Of a stretch of 64,000 nt of DNA, positions 1 through 11,774 are shown piece by piece. The translations under genes and the position numbers were made by a program. The DNA is from Margaritifera margaritifera. Lineage: Eukaryota > Mollusca > Bivalvia > Unionida > Margaritiferidae. The stretch lies in NCBI GenBank assembly GCA_029931535.1, contig JAQPZY010001423.1, positions 2,105,501 to 2,169,500 of the forward strand. The letters are read 5' to 3'. The notes beneath the pieces were generated by a model. The model saw only the letters and a program-made list of their open reading frames with translations, was not told the origin of the DNA and did not search any database. Numbering within the stretch: position 1 is the first letter of the stretch; each line of letters starts with the position of its first letter.

Positions 1-629
1 TAATATATATCTTTCACACTGACTTTCACTTCTCAATATCGCTTCACACCAGGCCAGTAACATCTCTTTTTGACCAGGGCCAAAGTTCTCTCCTTTCATT
101 GATAACCAGATAAGTTATGTAAGGACTCCAGTATTTGTGATTTCATAGAATTTGGTGTTAGAAACAGTGTGTGCTCCCCTTCATCCTGCAGCAAAGTATG
201 GGCCATTCTTCACGTAAATTGTGCTATTTATAGATAATTTTCCTCACTTGCTCAGTCTCATTCATTATCAGTCTTACAGTAGACTTGTGACCACACTTCC
301 ACCAACCAGAGAATGTATATAGAGTTGGATCTTGTAGCTGTTTCACAAACAATACATGAAACGACGTGACAGTTCCGTAGATTAATGATTGTATACAAAC
401 TTCTGTTTCCATCGTTTCCCAATTTCCTTTAAAATCTTGAGAGATGTTACATTTATAAGGTCATTAATGATTCAGTCCTTGTCTGGAATTGGCTTATATT
501 GTCGTCTCAAGGCATCAATGATATGAAAATTAAATAAGCCAGTTGTGAGTCCCATCACATAACAGTAGCTTCAAGTTAGGCTGTCTGCAGGTAACACGGA
601 ATGATTTGTCAGTAGAGACTGTGAATTGT

Positions 630-905
630 CTTCAATGGAGATAATCATGAAACTTTTCTGTGACTGCCCACTTTAAAGCTAGCAACTCAAATTTCATGTA
701 ACTGTAGTTTTCCATGTTCTTTTCCATTGGTCTAAGTGCTCTGGATGCATAGACGTTAACCACTTGACCATCAAGTTGATCTTGCGACAGAACTGCTCAA
801 GATCTTCAAAACTTGCAGCTGTCTCCAGAATAAATGGTGATGTGAGGTCAAGATATCCTAGAAACGGTGCACTAGTCAAAAACTCCTTTAACTTCTCAAA
901 AGCAC
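630..905 (-). pseudogene. Ty3/gypsy RNase H remnant
   Basis: Minus-strand frames give SAPFLGYLDLTSPFILETAAS, then after a frameshift and a stop AVLSQDQLDGQVVNVYASR, ALRPMEKNMENYSYMKFE and LLALKWAV. This is the usual progression of the Ty3/gypsy RNase H domain, which degrades the RNA strand during reverse transcription. The connection segment just upstream (about 1020-1070) gives FLGYYWRFIHRFAQIAPPL. The site where a catalytic aspartate is expected reads ETAAS, so that residue seems lost. Confidence 0.8.
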
Positions 906-1079
906 TTTGGCACTGTGGAGTCTGCTTCTTTTGAAATGAAAGTCTCTCCTCTCTTCTAATAACTTGGTATCCACTTATCTTCTCCTGCTTAGTCAGTAAA
1001 GCATGTAAAGGGGGAGCAATCTGGGCGAATCTATGGATAAATCTCCAGTAATAACCAAGAAACCCAAGAAATTACCTCA

Positions 1080-1896
1080 ATTCCTTCTCCATTTATGGCT
1101 GTTCCCAATTTCTGACTGCTTTAATTTTGTCTGGATATATCTATGCCATCTTTAAACACTACATGTTCTAGAAAATATACTTCTATCTCGAAAAAATGGC
1201 ACTTGCTTGGTTTGAATTTTAAACCATTCTCTCGAGGACGAATAACAACTTGCCTCAAGATGTATTCTTCAATGGATACATAATATACCAAACTGTCATC
1301 TAAATAAATGAGAAAAGATCAAAATTAGATTCGCCTCAGCTGGCTTGCATTAATCTCTGGAAAGTTGCGGGACAGTTGCAAAGTCCCATCGACATGCACA
1401 CGTATACTCCACCTGTTCCAACTCTAAAGGCAGTTTTGTGAGCATCTCTCTCATCTATAGCTACTTGATAATATCCTTGAACCAAATCGATGGAGCTGAA
1501 GTATTTGGATCCATGTCGGGCTTCAAAGGTTTTTTCCACGCGAGGTAAGGGGTATGCATCATTAATTGTTTTATTGTTAAGTTGTCGGTAGTCCACACAG
1601 AGTCTGAGGCTGCCATCTTTCTTGCATACCAAAACAACTGGGCAGCATAAGGACTTGTACTCTTCCTAATGACATTCTGTCTTAAGAGTTTGTTGATATG
1701 CTGCTTTACTTCATCCATCTGGTTGGGTGGCACCCGACGATGAACTAGTTTTATAGGGTTTGTCATCTACAGTGGGAATCCTATGCTTTATCAGTGCAGT
1801 GTATCCCAAATCATGATAATTCTGGCAAAAACGATCTTTATAGGCATGGAGGAGTGTAACCAACGCTATTTCCTGCTCTGAGGATAAACTTGACAT
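1080..1896 (-). pseudogene. Ty3/gypsy reverse transcriptase, frameshifted
   Basis: The polymerase domain is spread over three frames. The linker and finger region (DLGYTALIKHRIPTVDDK at 1711-1896, then RRVPPNQMDEVKQHINKLL at 1640-1766) is followed by VCKKDGSLRLCVDYRQLN and SSIDLVQGYYQVAID (1336-1632). The catalytic box reads YLDD at 1295-1306, followed by NGLKFKPSKCHFF. Both active-site aspartates are therefore still encoded, but stops and at least two frameshifts separate the boxes. It copies element RNA into DNA in intact relatives. Continuation to RNase H is in the expected direction. Confidence 0.88.
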
Positions 1897-2479
1897 CCCC
1901 TAATTCCAACTTGTATGGCAGATCTTCAGTGCTGATGGTAGGCTTAGTTACATTCACATCAACTTGTACTTTTTCAATTCTCACAGAAATCTCGGACTGT
2001 GTTACAGCCACATCAAATTTCATAGATGAATTGTCATGAACAATTTCAACCAGGTGGGCTGTTCCAAGACAGCATTTTGGCTGTAACCCAAAATCTTCTT
2101 GACCCTCAATCACTGTAACGAAAACTTTCCCATCAACAATTTCAGCCTAGGTAATTAACAACAAGGATATTCCTGGGAAGTTGTCCATTATGGTTCTAGA
2201 TTGCTTGAATAGCAACATAATACGGTCAATTCCTTTTCCCATGACTTATAGTAATGGTTGACACTTTCACTGATGAGACGGGGATCCTAACTGGATTACC
2301 TCCGGTAACTTTGATAAACTAACACGATCATCTTCATCTGTAGACACATATCTGATATAGAGACAACAACTGAGTCCACTGCTTTCCACCATCTTTTTCA
2401 TCAAGAGTCGCAAAGTCCAAGTTGTTTTTCATCGGCTGAAACACATTGCTACCCAACAGCCCATCCACTCTTAACTTTC

Positions 2480-2710
2480 TTGTTCATTTCGGCATTCATA
2501 CCCCTGGAAGTGTTTGGCCAAAGACTTGTATCTCCAATTCGATGTATCCTATAAATGGAATTTCCAGATTGTTTGCCCATGTGACTCTCATCCATTTTGT
2601 TACATCTATCAGTGTGAGCTTCTTTCTTAAAAGCTGTCTGCAGAAACTCTCCGTTACTGTCGTAACTTGAGATCCAGTATCTAGCAAACATAATAGGTTG
2701 GACTTCTTCC
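2480..2710 (-). pseudogene. Retroviral-type aspartic protease remnant
   Basis: A 63-codon open stretch (2496-2687) begins LDTGSQVTTV, the D-T/S-G active-site loop of retropepsins, followed by ESFCRQLL and a beta-rich stretch with YIELEIQVFGQTLPGV. In Ty3/gypsy elements this enzyme cuts the Gag-Pol polyprotein. It lies between the zinc-knuckle remnant and the reverse transcriptase. The active-site triplet is preserved, but the frame is closed on both sides and overlaps a second open frame, so it is a fragment rather than a usable enzyme. Confidence 0.8.
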
Positions 2711-2899
2711 TTGATTTCTGCTTCTGAACATTTTCCTTCGAGTTTTTCTAAAATATTCTGATGTAAATGGGGCAAGTCTTGTTCATCTGTTTCTCATGGT
2801 GATAGACTTGACACAGCAGAAGTTATGTCTTTAAAGGTTTTTCTTGCTGATTCTTGGGCTCCTGAGTCCTGGTGGAGTTGTTTTGGGGTCATTTTTATC

Positions 2900-3665
2900 T
2901 CTATTGTTCCCTATCCATAAAGGTATGTTATGCTTGGCCGATTCCGCCACGTCTAAAACAGGTCAGAACGTTTCTTTTCTGTCCTTGCTTCTGTTGGCCG
3001 TTTCCCGAATATGCTTTGAGTCCTCACTTAAAATTTTGACAATGTATCAAGTTATTGTTGCTTATGCATTAGTTCTTGTTGACTCTTCAGCATTTGTAGA
3101 ATATGCTCTTGAAAGATAGTGGCGGATTCTTTGCAGATAACTGGTTTATTCGTAACTGTAGCACTTTTCATCTTCTGTCCGTCGTAGCACAACCTCCCTG
3201 AAGTAGGAAAACGTTAAACTTGGATGTTTTAAGGTATATCGTCTCATCTCTCTGCAAAGCTGAAAATCCTTCACTCCATCAATAAATCTTTCTTTAAGCA
3301 TTAGTTCTCTATATCTGACATGGTAGTGTCCTTAATCACCCTGTCAACGAGTTTCATCAGAACAAGAGAGTATATCTGGAGATATTCATTGGGTTTCTGG
3401 TTGATAAAACATCTGTTGTAACTGTGCTACCGTATCTGCATCACGAAAGTATCGTTCAAAATTCGCAGTATCTTCTCAAGATTATTACCCTCACTCTTAG
3501 GTTGAATCCTGGCTTCATCCTTGGCTTGTGCCAATAAGTGATCGTGGATAAATTCTATCTGAGTCTCATTTCAATCTATGTTGTTTAAATGCTGCTGCAT
3601 ATCGTCAATCCGTTCTTCAGCTGTAGGGGATGTCTCTTTAGCAGGTCTCCCTGAAAACCTTTGTC
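2900..3665 (-). pseudogene. Ty3/gypsy gag remnant with degenerate zinc knuckle
   Basis: This is the capsid/nucleocapsid part of the retrotransposon. Pieces such as KSEGNNLEKILRILNDTF, NEYLQIYSLVLMKLVDRVI and HPSLTFSYFREVVLRRTED are read in several minus-strand frames and resemble the capsid domain of Ty3/gypsy and PNMA-type Gag proteins of invertebrates. Near 2925-2965 the translation TCFRRGGIGQA-stop looks like a CCHC zinc knuckle that has lost a cysteine and the histidine. In-frame stops and frameshifts occur throughout. Gag is placed upstream of the protease, as expected. The Gag assignment rests on pattern recognition and would need a profile search to confirm. Confidence 0.65.
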
Positions 3666-3699
3666 ATTTTTTGTCTCGGACTATAATGGACCTGGATGG

Positions 3700-5124
3700 T
3701 AAACAATATCCCTAAAAACAGCTTTTGGTTTTATTTATTTATTCCTCATAGTGGATTGATTTCACAGCCTGGACCCTCATATCCTCTATCTTTTTCTGAT
3801 CAGCTACCTCCGCTATGTTGTGTGTGCGTGTAGTGCGTAAATACAGTTGGACTCGTATGTAGTGTATGTATATAAAAATCAGTCTATGTAGCTTATCTAC
3901 AACACGATCAGGATTAAAACCGAAACCGAAATTTTCTTTGAAATTGGATACATTATATCATAATAAACTACAAGCACAATTAACATAACACTACCCTGAG
4001 GGATCATGAAACTATATCCATTTAATTAAGCAAGAGGGTGGGGGTAAGATGGAATGGAAATTGGTAAATTAAAGAAACTGTTGCTAAATATCACACTCTC
4101 ATATGGGTGGACATGAGTAAAATACAATATTTGCTCTACAATCTAGGGAAAAGCAGTAAGCAAAAATATTGGGACTTGTATGCAGAACCACATATCACCA
4201 AAATATGGAGAAAGATATACAAAATAAGGTACCAAATGCTTACATCAAATGTACAATAAACATTGCTTCGTCACCATATAAAGCAAAGTTATAGGGGGAA
4301 AAATGCAATATAAATATTGAAATGTGATGACATGTTCCCACCAATAAAATGCAAAGAAATTACAGAATTCTAAGGCAAAATGCGTCACGTCAACCAGTGT
4401 GGGTTTTTTTTTCCATTCCAAGTTCAAATCATTGATCAATCAAAAGACTTTTTCAGCTGCATGCAAAGTCAGTCATAGATCATTCTGGCAATTGTGCAAT
4501 ATGACAAAATGTAGATATCTAAAATATTCTAATTTTCTTATGAATATGTCACATTGCATGTAAATATTTCAGTAATAAATAGGAAAAGGAATCAGCTGAC
4601 CAAGTACTATAATATGAAACTTCAGTAAATAATTGACCTCGATATAGCGATTGAATCCGAAAAAATTAAATGTCCATTATGAAATCCGGTCCTTTAATCT
4701 CTGTTGAATGCATTCCTTTGAAGTCAAATACCAGTTCCAAAATGATTGATCTTAAATGGCGAGTCCAATAGTCTCTGAGTCAAAAAGAAAGCAGAAAACT
4801 TCAGTCTATGCACACAGGAACAAAGGAACTTCTGCGTCAGAATCCAACAAAGCAATAAATAGTATAAATGAAAATCACAAAAGAATCAGTCTCAAACAAC
4901 ATCTGGTCAACGAGAAGTCACTTCCTGTTGATCATCATAACCAGTCAATGAAAGCATTAGATGGATGAACACCCAGTTCCGGCCTAGTCTGGTGTCAAAG
5001 GTGAACCTGTCCAAAAGGCGTAATGATGTCAATTGAACGGACCGCCAGGCCACCACACTCAATGGCTCAGGTACGGTGGACGGACCCTGTGATACCACAT
5101 ATTGCCAGCTAACATGTTCAGATC
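3700..5124. other. Gene-free stretch inside the Ty3/gypsy element
   Basis: No protein family recognised on either strand. The open frames at 4756-4968 (plus) and 4907-5188 (minus) overlap each other and neither resembles a known domain. It could be untranslated leader, a decayed gag N-terminus or an unrelated insertion. Confidence 0.5.
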
Positions 5125-5142
5125 CTGCTTGCAGCGCCAAAA
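5125..5142 (-). other. Candidate primer-binding site
   Basis: On the minus strand the sequence just inside the LTR end reads TTTTGGCGCTGCAAGCAGG. It begins close to TGG, as expected for pairing with a tRNA 3' CCA end. The tRNA was not identified. It supports the minus-strand orientation of the retrotransposon. Confidence 0.45.
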
Positions 5143-5216
5143 TGTAGCACGTGGAAAGAGCAAGATGATTTGTCAACATCAATTCCATTTATATTCTGCA
5201 ATGTGTGTGTGTGTGC

Positions 5217-5310
<94 letters not shown>

Positions 5311-5677
5311 CATAGTTGCCAATATGTGGTCTAAGTGATAAAAGAAATTAAAAGCATCAGTCTATGTCTCATTATTTTCTGCGCGAGTAAAATAATTAAA
5401 TAAAATGAACGAACACTTAAACATTATCAGCGTCAGGTTCAAATGTAACATGATTTCAGTACAATGGTATAAAATGGTAGTGAAAGGTACTTACTTCTCT
5501 GAACCAAGTGAAGTGTAGTTGATAGCAAACGTCTGATATATCATGAAATAATTTAGAAGCACTGAAAATACTACCGGTATTTAAACAATTAACAGCAGCT
5601 ATCGAAATGACTAAAACTAGTGCAGAATTACAAGACTAAAAGTCACCCTAAGTAAGGGACAACGTGTTCCGTGTACA
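5143..5677 (-). repeat. Candidate 5' LTR of the Ty3/gypsy element
   Basis: The 535-bp segment has TG...CA ends with imperfect inverted termini (TGTAGCACG at 5143 against CGTGTACA ending at 5677 on the plus strand). It lies directly outside a primer-binding-site-like sequence. It contains the (AT)n run at 5220-5308 and a TATAAAAT at about 5468. The second LTR is not in the window, so the boundaries are inferred from the termini alone. Confidence 0.5.
5220..5308. repeat. (AT)n microsatellite
   Basis: Uninterrupted AT dinucleotides for about 89 bp, preceded by a short GT run, inside the candidate LTR. Confidence 0.97.
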
Positions 5678-6776
5678 TTCTCAAGCCAGAGCTCATTTTA
5701 TCAAAAACCTATCAAAACAGTAAGCTCTGATAAATACGGGATATCTACGTTTTTTGAGTAGATATAACGAAATATTTCACCGAGTGAGGTGGAAACCTCG
5801 CCACCAGTGACAATACAAAATGTTTCCCCTTCACGAGTGAAATATTTCCTTATATCTAATAAAAAAACAGATTTTATTTTTATTATATATTTTCAAAGGC
5901 AAAAAAAAAAACGTTGATTTGCATGGATGTTTTCTCCATTCTGAACCAATGCGATTAACGGCTACATTACTACATCGATAAAAAAGAAGTTCAGAAATTT
6001 ACAATAATTTTAGGACAGCTACCTTTTTACAAATTTAGCTTGTACAAATAATGCTTCAAATTGTGTATTTTGTCAAATTAATGACTGTTTTCAAACGAAA
6101 ATGAAGAGATTTTTTTATTTTCGTTAACACATTTCTTGCGCGGATTAATACAGAGAACATTTTTGGGGTGAGTATATTGTAGAAAGATCACATAGCGGTC
6201 ACATTCGGCAGATTTCAGAGCGTAACATCTTTAAACAATAGATTTTAATGATTGTGAGTTTACTTGTATGGATTTCGGTCCTTTATTTTGTTCATTTCTC
6301 ATTAAAAAGTGAATTTTTGCCTTGGTAAGCTTGCAGTCTAGTTCGGTAACACGCTGCACACAAATTTCGATTATCACTCAATTTCGGTTTGCAATCAACA
6401 CTCATCAATGCCCGATTTCTCCATCGTTTACAAACATGATTATGATTATATTGAGAGTTAGAATCGCTACTTAAACAATTTTATTACTATATTTAACCAA
6501 GCTGTTTTCCTAAAAATTGTCCGTTTGTCCTAAAGTGTAAAAGGCATGCGATACTGTGTGGGTGACAGAATATCGTATAGCAACATTTCATATAAGTTCG
6601 GTCACTAACAATTTGCAGGGTTCATGTGGAAAACTAATTATGAAAAGGTTAATACTTGAAGCCTACTTTTTGTTGTTAGTAGTTTGTTGTTAGTCATTTT
6701 ATTGATGGCGCCTCCTTATTGATTAAATAAATGTATACTAGAGGCTATAGAATCTTGACACATTTTAAGATCTGTT

Positions 6777-6780
<4 letters not shown>
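5678..6780. other. Gene-free AT-rich stretch
   Basis: No open frame, RNA gene or named repeat was recognised. Confidence 0.6.

Positions 6781-6825
<45 letters not shown>
6781..6825. repeat. (GA)n microsatellite
   Basis: About 22 GA units. The long Ser-Leu open frame across it on the minus strand is a by-product of the repeat. Confidence 0.97.
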
Positions 6826-6827
<2 letters not shown>

Positions 6828-7446
6828 AGCAGAAGAAGAATAAAAAAGAAACAGGCCTAAATATTGAAATACAGATTTGAATAACCTACAACATACATAA
6901 GGGCAGATATATTTCCAAAATGGAAAAAGAAAGTAGTTCCAAAAGCGATATCGCCACTGTGGCGTTAAAAGTGGTATCAGTTTTCTCCCACTGATATATT
7001 TCAATATCTCATTATGAAATCTATAATACAAATGCGTTGTTACTACAAATACTAAACGATAAATTTACAGCAAATAAAATTTAAATTACTTTTATGCATG
7101 AGATATGAACCTGTCTCTTTTCGAATATCTAACACTTTATGCACTAAACCATAAGAAGTCATATATCGGTAAAGTAAATAACTGCAAAAGTAGATTGTTC
7201 ATTAATAGTTCTCTGACCTATTTACCAAGAAAATTCAGCGGCAAGATATAACAAGAAGTATACTTTTGTTTGAAAAATTGTCATATTAAAAAGGAACATT
7301 AGCACATCATAATGAAAATATATTCTATATGTTATGCCAGCTAGTAATGAAACACATAATGTGTACTTACGGTGATTCGACTCGTGCAATGAATATTGTA
7401 TTTAGTGGACCTTTGACCTAATTATGATTTCTCAAAGCCAAGATCC
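6826..7446. other. Gene-free AT-rich stretch
   Basis: Nothing recognised on either strand. Confidence 0.6.
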
Positions 7447-7634
7447 GAGGTGGCATCTACACGTACCATAATAGGGACACTTTAAGATGGTATCTAACCG
7501 TACCATAATTGGGAGACTCTAAGGTGGCATCTACCAGTACCATAATCAAAACACTTTAAGGTGGCAATCACCCGTACCATAAACTGGACACTTTAAGATG
7601 GCATCTACTCGTACCACAATCGGGACACTTTAAG
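7447..7634. repeat. Degenerate tandem repeat, about 5 copies
   Basis: Units of roughly 35-40 bp built on GGTGGCATCTAC, CGTACCATAAT and GGGACACTTTAA follow one another with substitutions and small indels. No coding meaning. Confidence 0.85.
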
Positions 7635-7836
7635 CAACAAAATATGAGTTATGCTTCAACTAAAAATGACATAACAACGAAATATATGAGGGTTGTTTTA
7701 ACCCTGGCAGGCAAACTATAACTCGATAAAATGTATTGCACAGAACATAATCAACACACATTACATACAAGTTGCACGCCTTTAAAACTGTTCAAACGAG
7801 GCATCTGGATGTATTGGATTGCAGCCAATAGTTTTT

Positions 7837-7908
7837 GCATCTGTATGCAATAATGTCATAGCATCTGTATGCAATAATGTCATAGCATCTGTATGCAATA
7901 ATGTCATA
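7837..7908. repeat. Perfect 24-bp tandem repeat, 3 copies
   Basis: Three identical 24-bp units beginning GCATCTGTATGCAATAATG, at 7837, 7861 and 7885. Perfect identity suggests a recent duplication or slippage. Confidence 0.95.
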
Positions 7909-9086
7909 AACTCTGTGCTAAAGTACAGTCCATTCTCATTTATCCAATTTTCATTCATCTGACAATCACTTTTATACTACAACACAAATGAGAACTATTT
8001 AAAATCATTTGTAAATTGAATCCACTCATCCGGCAATCACCGTTATCCGATGCTTTAAGTGGCAACAATTAGATGAGATTAGACTGTATACTACCATTGA
8101 GATTATGCGTTATAGATGGCATATGATTGGAGTTTTTGTCTTACTATTTGTTTACATTCTATAATTATTAGCTCATAGCCTCATACAAAGTGTTTTTGCC
8201 TACTAAGATAAATGTTTGCAATGCAAGTTAAGACAGCAATTACTGTAAATCTTGATATTTGCATCGTTTTGTTTTTAATTCAGTAAATTTAGCATACTCA
8301 TGACAAATAATTGTGGCTCCCACCATATTTTTGGAGGAAGCAGATAGATTTACCCATGTCCGTCGATCTCATCAAGTCATATCACATCTGTTGCTACTTT
8401 GATTTCCGCTCAGTAACTTTTGAAGGACTTGATGGATTAAAACTTAATCTGATATGAAGCTTGGCATTAAGAAGACCTAGGTCAAGTTTGATTTTCATCT
8501 AATTTATGACAATTTTGTTTTTGGAGTCATGGCCCCTGTTTCACTTGTAATTTTGCCTTTCAATTGCATCATATTGGAGGGAGGGGTCATACGTGTGATT
8601 TGGACACATTTCTAATTTTCACTATTGGTCCATATAGTTCAAGTATGTTGCTAATTATGAGTACAATTTGTGTAATTTAGTTGTCTCACCAATTTTGTAA
8701 AAATTTCATACTGGTGTAGAACATTACATTTTCATTAATTGGTAAATTGATCATGCACGTGCTATATAATTTTTATGATTTTCTCTTTAGCAAAATGTAT
8801 ACTGTAGAATATGAATAATAAACATATTGCTAAAGACCCAGTGCACTATTTTTTTAAATTTCCACAAACAATTATGATATCACCAATTTCTGTATGTGTG
8901 CCACATATAAGCTATTGATATTCTTGTTTCAGTTGCTTTTATATTAATATACAACACTTAAATAGAAATGTCATCAGCTTGAAAAACAATTTTCCAGAGA
9001 AATTTACAATTTCAATTACTTATTATATTTAATTGCTGCATGTGTGCAAACATTTGTTGCAAGAAAAGATAAGGCTCATTTGCAGT
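7909..9086. other. Gene-free stretch
   Basis: No gene or repeat family recognised. Sequence is AT-rich with many stops in all frames. Confidence 0.6.
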
Positions 9087-9103
9087 TATTTTTAATGTAC
9101 ACC

Positions 9104-9943
9104 TGTTACGACTCTAGGGGTAATGTAACAGAATAAAAGACACAAACAAGCTTTCAAGATTAAAATGCAAATCTTTAATTTCCTAAAATATTAAAAGAAT
9201 TAAAATAGTTCAACAAACAATCAAAGTGAAAGAATTAAAATAACTTGCAGTATAGAATATCCTAAAAAGTCCTAAATTGTTTTAAAGTTCACTTCCTGAT
9301 GTTACTCCGAGTAATCCGGATGAAGTATTCCAAATGAAAATAACATGCAATGTGCTGAAGTTGATAAGTTCTTATTAAATCCAAAATAATCCTTGCAAGT
9401 CTGGAATCTCACAAGTTTTAGAATAATGTCCGATAATTCCACGGAGCTGTATAGTAATTCAGATGAATTACTAATTAAATAAATTTCACACTGAACTGAA
9501 TAATTTCAATAACTTCTCTTCGTTCAAGCAACTGTAAAAGAATCCTTTTCCACTGGATGAGTTGCTATATATACGCAGATTTTAAAAGGGAATATCCTTT
9601 CTCCGTCTTTAATAATATGGTATTTCAAAATAACACAACCCTCTAAGAACCAATCAGGAACAAGGTTACGCGTCATTTACCCAAAGGTCTAGCGTACTAA
9701 AAATCTTAAAGAGTAAACATAATGTTATTGTAGTATGGAATGTGACCTTTCAATGTTGATTTCAAAAGTACAAAGCTAGGTCGACTTCATTTTCCCGCGC
9801 AATTGATCATGTGATCACTTATTGATCGAGCAGTAGTCGTATCTATACTGATATGCTAACCGCTATTCAGACTAAAAACAGAGATCATAAATTAGTAAAT
9901 TAAATCATTATAAAAAAGGTAAAGGAGGCATGATTCCGTAACA
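9104..9943 (-). mobile_element. Solo LTR inserted in a minisatellite
   Basis: The 840-bp segment starts TGTTACG and ends CGTAACA, a perfect 7-bp inverted terminus of the LTR form TG...CA, and is flanked by a 4-bp direct repeat CACC (9100-9103 and 9944-9947). A stub of the 24-bp minisatellite (9087-9103) sits to its left and the rest of the array to its right, so removing the segment plus one CACC restores the array phase. Orientation is probably minus: TATATATA at 9566-9573 could be the promoter and ATTAAA (plus strand TTTAAT, 9174-9179) a poly(A) signal. No internal retroelement genes adjoin it, hence solo LTR. A 4-bp duplication fits Ty3/gypsy-type integration. Confidence 0.82.
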
Positions 9944-10440
9944 CACCATACACTTATTTTTAATGTACACCATGCACTTATATTTGATGTACACCATACA
10001 CTTAGTTTTAATGTACACCGTACACTTATTCGTAATGTACACCGTACACTTATATTTGATGTACACCATGCACTTATTTTTAATGTACACCGTACACTTA
10101 TATTAGATGTACACCGTACACATATATTTGATGTACACCATACATTTATTTTTAATGTACACCGTACACTTATATTAGATGAACACCATACACTTATATT
10201 TGATTTACACCATATACTTATATTTAATGTACACCGTACACTTATATTTGATGTACACCATACACTTATTTTTGATGTACACCACACACTTTTGTCCGTG
10301 TACACTGTACAATTAATTTTGGTGTACGCCGTACGCTTATTCTTGATATATATCGAACACTTATTTTTTTATGTACACCGTATACTTATTTTTTTACTTT
10401 TAACGTATACTTATTTTTGATGTTAAACGTATACGATTTT
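9944..10440. repeat. 24-bp minisatellite, about 20 copies
   Basis: Units of the form ACACCATACACTTATTTTTA plus four bases (ATGT) repeat with 24-bp period and degrade towards 10440. Because 24 is a multiple of three, the minus strand shows an artefactual open frame of 8-residue repeats (9892-10305). One further unit lies left of the solo LTR at 9087-9103. Confidence 0.92.
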
Positions 10441-11062
10441 CACACATGCACCTATTATCCAGTTCTTACAGTATTGCATAACTAAAACTTTTGTAAATTT
10501 AGTTGTTTTGTCAAATTCTCAGACTCTTATTGATGTTGAATAGATCCTGAGACAAAATTATTTTAATTCCTTCTGCCCACGGTAATTGAGACTAGTAACA
10601 AATGGATTATTCCCAGGATTAAACTCACAGAAGTATATACAAAGCAACAATTGTTTTTCTTATTGGTATTATTAGTGCAATTATTATGAATATAAATTGC
10701 CTGTCACTTTCATATTCCTCATAATGTTCATTAGGACCTATTCCATTTATAAACAGGTATATTAATATGCAAATAGTATGTGCAGAAATTACTATGTACA
10801 GCTCACGAGATTTTTCATTTCTCCACGCATTGTTGGGGTTGGGGTGGGGGTGGGGGTGGAACCAGTATGGAGAGGATTAAGAAAAAGTCCCTTCACCATC
10901 TTTCCACACATTCTGATGGAGTTCCTGCAGCTTCACATGGAAATTAGCTCTGTATGCCATGCGTTCTCGTGGATTTGTGTCCGTAAATCACTACAAGTGG
11001 TGTGGATATAGTGGGCGTGGTTTACTGTTTATGACCCTAGCAAGCATGTGCTAAAGAGTTTC

Positions 11063-11065
<3 letters not shown>
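10441..11065. other. Gene-free stretch with a G-rich tract
   Basis: No gene recognised. It contains the G-run cluster described at 10834-10856. Confidence 0.6.
10834..10856 (+). other. Potential G-quadruplex tract
   Basis: Four runs of 4-5 guanines separated by one or two thymines (GGGG TT GGGG T GGGGG T GGGGG). This meets the standard sequence rule for an intramolecular G-quadruplex with very short loops. No neighbouring gene suggests a role. Confidence 0.7.

Positions 11066-11134
<69 letters not shown>
11066..11134. repeat. (GA)n microsatellite
   Basis: About 34 GA units followed by a short GT run. Confidence 0.97.
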
Positions 11135-11136
<2 letters not shown>

Positions 11137-11462
11137 TGTGTACGGTGGGACACTGAGTTATCTATGTCATTTCCCTTTTAAATTAATGGACATGGTTTTT
11201 ATTTTTCTAAATCATATTTTAGATGACTCATGAACTTAATTAACCCTTTAAGCCTCAGATTCACATTTCTTATCACTGCCTGATTTCATCAGATACACAT
11301 CTGGTATCACTATTTTAATATCAATGGAATAAGTATATTTTCCTTCTTATAAATACACCAGTCATTGATCAAACTTAAGAAATAGAGAAAACATATACTT
11401 TCTAAGTGAGAGTAAATTGGAATAAAACCTGATTTAAATCAATGTTCGAATGAAATTGATCG
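11135..11462. other. Gene-free stretch
   Basis: Nothing recognised. Confidence 0.6.
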
Positions 11463-11476
11463 CACACTTTGGTTGG

Positions 11477-11664
11477 TTTGGTTTGGTTTGGTGTTTTACG
11501 GCACAACAACACAAGTAGGTTATTTAGTGCCAAGGCAATCGGAGTAAAGTGCCTTGCCCAAGCACACACCACGGTAACTAACCCAGGCGGGTCTGATGGT
11601 AGGATTCGAACCCGCACTCTTTAAGTCGTGAGTCCGGCACGCTAACCACTGAGCCACCGCGGCT
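11477..11664 (-). mobile_element. tRNA-derived SINE with intact target-site duplication
   Basis: On the minus strand the head reads GAGCCGCGGTGGCTCAGTGG (polymerase III A box TGGCTCAGTGG), and the B box GGTTCGAATCC follows at about 11605-11615. The body contains TGGGCAAGGCACTTTAC and the 3' end is an (AAACC)n tail. A perfect 14-bp direct repeat CACACTTTGGTTGG flanks it (11463-11476 and 11665-11678). SINEs are copied by a partner LINE; the AAACC tail is presumably the recognition end. Length about 188 bp is normal. The subfamily was not identified. Confidence 0.92.
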
Positions 11665-11774
11665 CACACTTTGGTTGGCCAAAACAATTTAAAATTGCCG
11701 TCTCCATAGTTGCACACTTGTGTACAGTGATCTAAAATGGAACAATTTGCTTGGATCTGTGCAAATTTCATAGC

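Larger units (their letters stand above)
1..5677 (-). mobile_element. Ty3/gypsy-type LTR retrotransposon, broken, 3' end off the window
   Basis: Read on the minus strand the order is candidate LTR, primer-binding site, gag, protease, reverse transcriptase, RNase H, which is the Ty3/gypsy pol order. Each domain is recognisable but in changing reading frames with stops, so the element cannot make its polyprotein. No integrase could be recognised in bases 1-600, so that part is either lost, too decayed, or beyond the left edge together with the other LTR. About 1.4 kb between the gag remnant and the primer-binding site has no recognisable content and may include a later insertion. Confidence 0.85.

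Noticed and set aside
1..600. Ty3/gypsy integrase
   Set aside because: Looked for the zinc-binding and catalytic motifs in all frames and could not find them.
4756..5188. Overlapping ORFs on both strands upstream of the Ty3 gag
   Set aside because: Neither resembles a protein family; the minus one runs into the candidate LTR.
9892..10305. 137-codon minus-strand ORF with Cys/Ser/Trp repeats
   Set aside because: Produced by the 24-bp minisatellite, whose period is divisible by three.
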